Below are positions 30,892-36,271 of a stretch of DNA of 36,271 bases, piece by piece. The translations under genes and the position numbers were made by a program. Every line of letters starts with the position of its first letter. Within the stretch, counting starts at the first letter, position 1. This stretch comes from Gemmatimonadales bacterium (GTDB lineage Bacteria; Gemmatimonadota; Gemmatimonadetes; Gemmatimonadales; GWC2-71-9): positions 1-36,271 of the forward strand of contig JACDHV010000006.1 in assembly GCA_013820855.1 (NCBI GenBank), given 5' to 3'. The notes below the pieces were generated by a model that saw only the letters and a program-made list of their open reading frames with translations, did no database searches and was not told the origin of the DNA.

Positions 30892-31191
30892 TCAGAAACC
30901 CAGGAACGCCCGCACCCGCGGGTCCATCTTCTCGGGCGTCCAGTAGGGGTCCCACACCAGCTCGACCTCGACGTTCCGCACGCCCTCGAGATCTCCCGCC
31001 ACCTTCTTCACGTCTTCGATGATCTCGCCGCCGGCCGGACAGCCGGGCGAGGTCAGCGTCATCTTGACGTGCACGTCGCCCTCCTCCGTCGCCTCGACAT
31101 CGTAGACCAGCCCGATATCGATGATGTTGAGATTGAGCTCCGGGTCCTTGACGGCGCGCAGGGCCTTGCGGATGGTCTCTGGGGAATGCAT
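30892..31191 (-). CDS. Metal-sulfur cluster assembly factor (MIP18/DUF59, SufT-like)
   Basis: LRAVKDPELNLNIIDIGLVYDVEATEEGDVHVKMTLTSPGCPAGGEIIEDVKKV..VELVWDPYWTPEKM. Confidence 0.92.
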   Translation of the reverse strand: MHSPETIRKALRAVKDPELNLNIIDIGLVYDVEATEEGDVHVKMTLTSPGCPAGGEIIEDVKKVAGDLEGVRNVEVELVWDPYWTPEKMDPRVRAFLGF

Positions 31192-31228
31192 GGGCGGCTC
31201 GTCGTCTTGGGTGCCTCGCCGAGGTCGG

Positions 31229-31252
31229 CGCTTCCTACAACGCTTCCTACCA
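31229..31252. repeat. Tandem 12-bp repeat
   Basis: CGCTTCCTACAA CGCTTCCTACCA. Confidence 0.6.
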
Positions 31253-31281
31253 GTGGAAGGTAACCGACTCCGGCGGCGGCC

Positions 31282-32457
31282 TCAGCACCTCGAGACCAGT
31301 TCCTGGGCGCACGAGTGCGGCACCAGCCTGATCGCGGCGTCCGACAGTTCGGTCCGGATCGCCTTGAGCCCCTTCAGCGAGTCGCGGGCTCTCGGGTCGA
31401 ACGCCCGGTTGGTGAGGAAGACGAGAAAGAGGTCGTGGGTCGGGTCCACCCACAGCTCCGTGCCGGTGAACCCGGTGTGGCCGTAGGCCGATTGGCTGAT
31501 CAGCGTCCCGAAGATGCTCGGCTCCGCGCCGTTCAGCTCGGGCGAATCCCACCCCAGCAGGCGGGTGCCGCTTCTCGGCCCCTTGGTGAGGAACTGGCGC
31601 ATCGTCGCAGGACGCACCCAGGGGCCCGCCGGTCCCATCCCGCCCCTGAGCCAAACCTGGGCGAATCGCGCCAGATCCTTTCCGGTCGAGAACACGCCGG
31701 CATGCCCGGCGACACCGCCGAACGCCGCGGCGTTCTGGTCGTTCACGTCGCCGGGAACCGGCTCCCCTCGCCAGATCCCGCTGGGCGCGGTCCGTCGCTT
31801 GAGGCGCGCCGGAAGGCTGTAGCGGGTCTGCTCCATGCCGAGGGGATTGAAGACCGCGGTGTCGGCGAATCGATCGAGCGTGGTCCCGGCGACCGACTCG
31901 ATCAGCAATCCGAGCAGCATGGCGTTGAGGTCGCTGTACTGGGCGGAGTCGCCCGGCGGGCGGACCAGCGGCTGGGCGTAGAGCAGGGAGATCATGCGCG
32001 AGCGGCTCCGGCCGGCGGTCTTGTAGATCGGCACGTAGCTCTTGAGGCCGCTGGTGTGATCCAGCAGCATACGCACCGTCACCTGATTCTTGAGGCCGCC
32101 CGAGAAGCGGGGCAGGTAGCGCCCCACCCGCGCGTCGAGGTCGAGCCTGCCCTGATCCACCAGGCGCATGGCGGACGCGGCCGTGGCGACGACCTTGGTG
32201 ATGGAGGCGATGTCCCACAGCGTGGAGTCGGCGTGGGGCACCGGCGAGGCCGGATTCCAGGTGAAGTGCCCGTAGCCGCGCGAGTACAGGATCGAGTCGC
32301 GGCGCCCGATGACGACGACCGCGCCGGGATACAGACCGTCGCGGATTCCGTTGAGGACGGCGCGGTCCACCTCGGCGTAGGTCTGTGCGGCGGCGGGTAT
32401 CGCGGGCATGATGGTCATGAGTGCTGCCACGACTCCGAACCGGGACCGGATAGTCAT
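31282..32457 (-). CDS. Serine hydrolase, beta-lactamase family (class C/PBP-like)
   Basis: Signal peptide; WDIASITKVVAT (SxxK), QYSDLNAMLLG (YxN-like), YGHTGFTGT (HTG). Confidence 0.92.
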   Translation of the reverse strand: MTIRSRFGVVAALMTIMPAIPAAAQTYAEVDRAVLNGIRDGLYPGAVVVIGRRDSILYSRGYGHFTWNPASPVPHADSTLWDIASITKVVATAASAMRLVDQGRLDLDARVGRYLPRFSGGLKNQVTVRMLLDHTSGLKSYVPIYKTAGRSRSRMISLLYAQPLVRPPGDSAQYSDLNAMLLGLLIESVAGTTLDRFADTAVFNPLGMEQTRYSLPARLKRRTAPSGIWRGEPVPGDVNDQNAAAFGGVAGHAGVFSTGKDLARFAQVWLRGGMGPAGPWVRPATMRQFLTKGPRSGTRLLGWDSPELNGAEPSIFGTLISQSAYGHTGFTGTELWVDPTHDLFLVFLTNRAFDPRARDSLKGLKAIRTELSDAAIRLVPHSCAQELVSRC

Positions 32458-32473
32458 GGGCGCTCGCTCCCGC

Positions 32474-33277
32474 TCAGCGATCGGCGAGCTCGTCGCGCAC
32501 CGGGCCGGGAGGGAGCCGGTAGAGCACCTCGATGGTGCGGCGATCTCGCATGGTGAGGGTACCGGTGCGGGTCGCCGGGAACATCACGTCGTTGGTGTCG
32601 GAGGAATGCGGAAGCCCGAGCGCGTGACCCGCCTCGTGCACCGCGACGGAGAGCAGCGCGGGATCGGGCAGGGCCGTGCCGGTGTGGGTGCGGAGCGCCA
32701 GCGAGATCGACGCGCGGCGCACCCGGCCCATCTGATCCCAGGTCAGGTCGGTCTGGCCGGCGCGGTCGAAGTCGAAATGATCGATCCATCGAATCATGAC
32801 GTCGGCATCGGCCGAATCGTACACGACCTGGAATTTGAGGCCGACGCCCGTCTGCTCCCACCGATGGAACGCGTCGCGGGCAAATCCCGCCATCCTGGGC
32901 AAATAGCCCGGCGCGCCGCCCTCGACGATGAACAGCCGGATCGGCTTGCCCCACCTGTCGGGCCAGCGCCGCACCACCGAGTCGGTGCTCACGATCAGGG
33001 AATCCAGGTAAGTCCCTCCGGCCTCCCGGGAGAGGCGCTCGCGGGTGGCCAGCCGGACCAGCCGGTCGCCCCCGGTCACCACGGCCCGTCCGGCGGCCCC
33101 TTCCAGACTGGTAACTTCTTCACCGGCACCGGGATGAGCGGTCCCTGACTGGGTGGCGCTGGGGCCCTGGACGACTTCGCCGGCGCCGTCCGACTGGCGC
33201 TTCAGGTGCCCGATCCGATCTACCAGGATCAGCAGGGCGAGGGTCAGGGTGACGAGGGGGAGGAAGGCGCGTCGCAT
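32474..33277 (-). CDS. Matrixin-type (M10) metalloprotease
   Basis: SVAVHEAGHALGLPHSSDTNDVMFP zinc site and Met-turn. Confidence 0.9.
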   Translation of the reverse strand: MRRAFLPLVTLTLALLILVDRIGHLKRQSDGAGEVVQGPSATQSGTAHPGAGEEVTSLEGAAGRAVVTGGDRLVRLATRERLSREAGGTYLDSLIVSTDSVVRRWPDRWGKPIRLFIVEGGAPGYLPRMAGFARDAFHRWEQTGVGLKFQVVYDSADADVMIRWIDHFDFDRAGQTDLTWDQMGRVRRASISLALRTHTGTALPDPALLSVAVHEAGHALGLPHSSDTNDVMFPATRTGTLTMRDRRTIEVLYRLPPGPVRDELADR

Positions 33278-33406
33278 TTCTCAAGATATTGGCAAAGGAC
33301 GCGCCATGGCGCCAGCGGTCCTGGCGCCGAGTCCTGCACCTACCTAACATTGGCCGCCCGCACGGTCCACCGCGTCGCCGAGGTCCCGGAGGAGCCACTG
33401 AACCCG

Positions 33407-35728
33407 ATGGAACGTTACGCCCGGGCGCTGGTGCGCTGGCGATGGGTGGTGCTGGTCGTGTGGGCGGTGATCGGAGTGGTGGCCGCGGTGCGTGCGCCGG
33501 CCACTCCCGGGCTCCTCAACATCCGGGGCGGCAGTGCGCGGGAGACCGAGGCGTCGCGCACCGAGAGGCTGCTGCACGACCGGTTCGCCCGGCCCATCGG
33601 CGAGTTCTTCGCCGTCACCCTCGAGGGTCCCTCGCGGTTCGACGCCGGCCCGTCGCGCGAGGTGCTCGACTCCCTGCTCGCGGCGCTCTCGCGCCGGCCC
33701 TACGTTCGCGGCCTCGTCTCCTATCCCGCCACCGGCGACACCACCTTCCTGAGCCGCGACCGGCGGGCCACCTTCGTGCTGGTCGCGATAGACCTCGAAA
33801 ACGGCGACAGCGCCGGCGCCTACGTGCCGCCGACCCGCGAGACCGTGCGGCACACCCTCGCGAGACTGCCCAACGCCGCGCAGTACCAGGCGCGAGTCAC
33901 CGGAAGGGCGCCGCTCGATCTCGACGTCCGAAACGTCGTCGCCGAGGACAGCACCCGGGGCGAGAAGGCCCTGCTCCCGCTGACACTGATGATCCTGGTG
34001 CTCGTCTTCGGCGCGCTGGTGGCGGCGATGCTGCCGCTGGTGGTGGGCGTGCTCGCGATCGCGGTGTCGCTCACGATCATCGGGCTCCTCACCAGCGTCA
34101 CGCCGATGTCCATCTTCGTCCTCAACATGACGACGATGATCGGACTGGGCGTGGGCATCGATTACTCGCTGCTGGTGGTCACCCGGTTCCGCGAGGAGCT
34201 GGGCCGGGGCCTCCGGCGCGAGGAGGCGGCGGTGACCACGATGGTAACGGCCGGCTCGGCGGTGATCACCTCCGGCCTCACCGTGGTGGTGGGGTTCGGC
34301 GCGCTGCTGTTCACGCCGCTCATCGAGACCCGCAGCGTCGGCATCGGCGGGCTGATCGTGGTGGCCATCGCGGTGCTGCTCTCGATCAGCCTGCTCCCCG
34401 CCCTGCTCGCCGTGCTCGGCCGGGAGATCGACCGGCCTCGATGGCTGGCGCGACGGCTCACCTGGTACCACGCGCCGCAGGTGTGGGAGAAGTGGGCGCG
34501 GACGCTCGCGCGGCATCCGGTCCAGGCGATGGTCTATGGCGGCGTGGCCCTCGCCATCCTCACCCTTCCGCTCTTCTGGATCCGCATCGGTCTGCCCTCG
34601 CGCCACTGGTGGCCCGCGGGCACCGAGGCGGGCCAGGGGCTCGACGCCCTCTCCCGCATGGGCGTCACCGGCTACGTGCAGCCGATCCGGATGCTGGTGG
34701 AGGTGCCCGAAGGGCGGAGCGCGGTGCAGGCCGCCTCGCTGCGCGGGCTCCGCACCCTCTCCGATTCCCTGCGGGCCGATCCGAGGGTGCGCGAGGTCCG
34801 GAGCGTGGTGGACCTCGAGCCGAACACGTCGCTGCTCGCCTACTCGGTGCTCTACAGCGACATGGAGTCGGCGAGAGCGCAGTATCCCAGCTTCGTGGAC
34901 GCCTACCTCAGCGACGACCGGCGGCTGGCGCTGCTGGACGTGATTCCCGCCGACACCACCTCGCTCACCTCGATGATGGAGCTGGTGAAGAAGGCGCGCC
35001 ACCTGGGCGGCGCCGAGCTGCGCGGCACCCGGGGCATGCGGGTGATGGTGGGCGGCTACACCGCCTCCGCGCTCGACTTCCAGACCGACCTGCTGGAGCG
35101 GTTCCCGCTTCTCGTCGCCCTCATCCTCGGCGCCACCGCGGTGATGCTGGCGATCGCGTTCCGCTCGGTGCTGGTGCCGCTCAAGGCGATCATCATGAAC
35201 ACGCTGTCGGTGAGCGCCACCTTCGGGCTCATCGTGCTGGTGTTTCAGTTCGGCATCGGCTCCCAGGTCTTCGGGCTCACCGGGCCCACCTCCGCGATCT
35301 TCGTGGTGATACCGGTGCTGGTCTTCGCGGTCGTGTTCGGCCTGAGCATGGACTACGAGGTGTTCCTGCTGAGCCGGATCAAGGAGGCCTACGACCGCAC
35401 CGGCCGCAACACCGCCGCCACCATGGAGGGGCTGAGCGCCACGGCCTCGGTGATCACCTCCGCCGCGCTCATCATGATCCTGGTGTTCGGGGTGTTCGCG
35501 TTCGCCCGGGTGCTCCCGATGCAGATGCTGGGGTTCGGGCTGGCGGTGGCGGTGCTGCTGGACGCGACGGTGATCCGGATGGTGCTGGTACCGGCGTTCA
35601 TGCAGGCGATGGGGCGGTGGAACTGGTGGCCGGGGGGCCGCCGGCCGGATCGGCGGTCGGGCCGGCCGGAACTGACAGGCGGGGTGACAGAGCGCGCCGA
35701 CCAGGCCGGTCATTTTGACCAGCTCTAG
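33407..35728 (+). CDS. MMPL family (RND superfamily) transporter
   Basis: 774 codons; two MMPL units with MIGLGVGIDYSLLVVTRFREEL and FGLSMDYEVFLLSRIKEAYDRTG. Confidence 0.94.
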   Translation: MERYARALVRWRWVVLVVWAVIGVVAAVRAPATPGLLNIRGGSARETEASRTERLLHDRFARPIGEFFAVTLEGPSRFDAGPSREVLDSLLAALSRRPYVRGLVSYPATGDTTFLSRDRRATFVLVAIDLENGDSAGAYVPPTRETVRHTLARLPNAAQYQARVTGRAPLDLDVRNVVAEDSTRGEKALLPLTLMILVLVFGALVAAMLPLVVGVLAIAVSLTIIGLLTSVTPMSIFVLNMTTMIGLGVGIDYSLLVVTRFREELGRGLRREEAAVTTMVTAGSAVITSGLTVVVGFGALLFTPLIETRSVGIGGLIVVAIAVLLSISLLPALLAVLGREIDRPRWLARRLTWYHAPQVWEKWARTLARHPVQAMVYGGVALAILTLPLFWIRIGLPSRHWWPAGTEAGQGLDALSRMGVTGYVQPIRMLVEVPEGRSAVQAASLRGLRTLSDSLRADPRVREVRSVVDLEPNTSLLAYSVLYSDMESARAQYPSFVDAYLSDDRRLALLDVIPADTTSLTSMMELVKKARHLGGAELRGTRGMRVMVGGYTASALDFQTDLLERFPLLVALILGATAVMLAIAFRSVLVPLKAIIMNTLSVSATFGLIVLVFQFGIGSQVFGLTGPTSAIFVVIPVLVFAVVFGLSMDYEVFLLSRIKEAYDRTGRNTAATMEGLSATASVITSAALIMILVFGVFAFARVLPMQMLGFGLAVAVLLDATVIRMVLVPAFMQAMGRWNWWPGGRRPDRRSGRPELTGGVTERADQAGHFDQL

Positions 35729-35742
35729 GGGCGCCGGCTGGC

Positions 35743-36195
35743 ATGCCGGCTGCAATCTCACGGGGCACGCAGCGCCGCCGATCGGGCGGCCCGAGTTCAA
35801 CTCAACGTGATCCAGGAGGTTACGAGTGGCCGTCGCTCTCGGGCGAGGGGAACACGATCACGTCGGCCTGGCTGCCGGCCTGCGACGTCTTCGAGAGCAA
35901 CGACCGCGTGAAGATCGTCGCCGAGATCCCCGGTGTGACCCCGGACGACGTGAAGCTCACGCTGGAGAACAACCTGCTCACCATCCGGGGCGAGAAGAAG
36001 CAGGAGTCCGAGGACCGGACCGATCGGGTGCACCGGTACGAGCGGAGCTACGGAGCGTTCGAGCGCAGCTTCGTCCTGCCGAGCACCACGGATCCCGACC
36101 GGATCGAGGCCAGCTACAAGGACGGGATCCTGACCATCACCGTGGCCAAGGTGGAGAAGGCGCGGCCGCGGCAGATCGTCGTCCAGGCAAGCTGA
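35743..36195 (+). CDS. Hsp20/alpha-crystallin family small heat shock protein (N-terminus/start uncertain)
   Basis: AWLPACDVFESNDRVKIVAEIPGVTPDDVKLTLENNLLTIRGEKKQE..GAFERSFVLPSTTDPDRIEASYKDGILTITVAK. Confidence 0.88.
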   Translation: MPAAISRGTQRRRSGGPSSTQRDPGGYEWPSLSGEGNTITSAWLPACDVFESNDRVKIVAEIPGVTPDDVKLTLENNLLTIRGEKKQESEDRTDRVHRYERSYGAFERSFVLPSTTDPDRIEASYKDGILTITVAKVEKARPRQIVVQAS

Positions 36196-36271
36196 GCCGA
36201 GCCGGTCGCGTCAGGGAGCCGCCGCGCCGCGCACCGCGGTCGCGGCGACCCTGACCAGGCCGGCTGCCAGC

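Noticed and set aside
31229-31252. Tandem CGCTTCCTACMA repeat upstream of SufT-like gene
   Set aside because: Only two copies; could be simple slippage, so listed as repeat but not as a finding.
33301-33312. GCGCCATGGCGC palindrome upstream of MMPL gene
   Set aside because: 12-bp GC-rich palindrome is plausible by chance in such a GC-rich sequence; no supporting promoter context.
33344-35800. 818-aa - strand ORF and 809-aa + strand ORF over the MMPL gene
   Set aside because: Shadow ORFs caused by high GC; H/R/E- or G/R/A-biased composition without domains, while the MMPL frame has clear TM pattern.

Overview
High-GC bacterial chromosome segment; gene content and style resemble Gemmatimonadota, but that taxon is an inference. 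Mostly housekeeping genes. From left to right: NDH-2-like oxidoreductase (5' truncated), queG, DinB, DUF2905, DUF4112, VOC, DUF4157-like, AI-2E family transporter, PlsC-like acyltransferase and cytochrome c; a BMP-family (nucleoside-type) ABC transporter operon that looks decayed around an intact nif3-like gene; a tightly overlapping parA-parB-M23 peptidase-bactofilin operon; a ~1 kb low-GC non-coding region flanked by two parS-like sites; mnmG; a sufRBCDSU-brxA-orf operon with a clear promoter and terminator; peptide deformylase; patatin with C-terminal barrel; 7Fe ferredoxin; a hotdog thioesterase-alpha/beta hydrolase fusion; RNase D; SufT-like protein; serine hydrolase; matrixin protease; MMPL transporter; and an Hsp20 with a short N-terminus. 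No rRNA, tRNA, CRISPR array or mobile element was recognised. Most interesting signals: (1) parA-parB-M23-bactofilin coupled by three ATGA overlaps, with parS in the upstream non-coding region and in the last codons of mnmG; (2) multi-lesion decay of the BMP transporter, including an in-frame chimera of two permeases, with intact nif3 in the middle; (3) leaderless-type promoter architecture in front of several operons and a dyad-rich suf control region. All calls come from reading the sequence and supplied ORFs; no database search was run.
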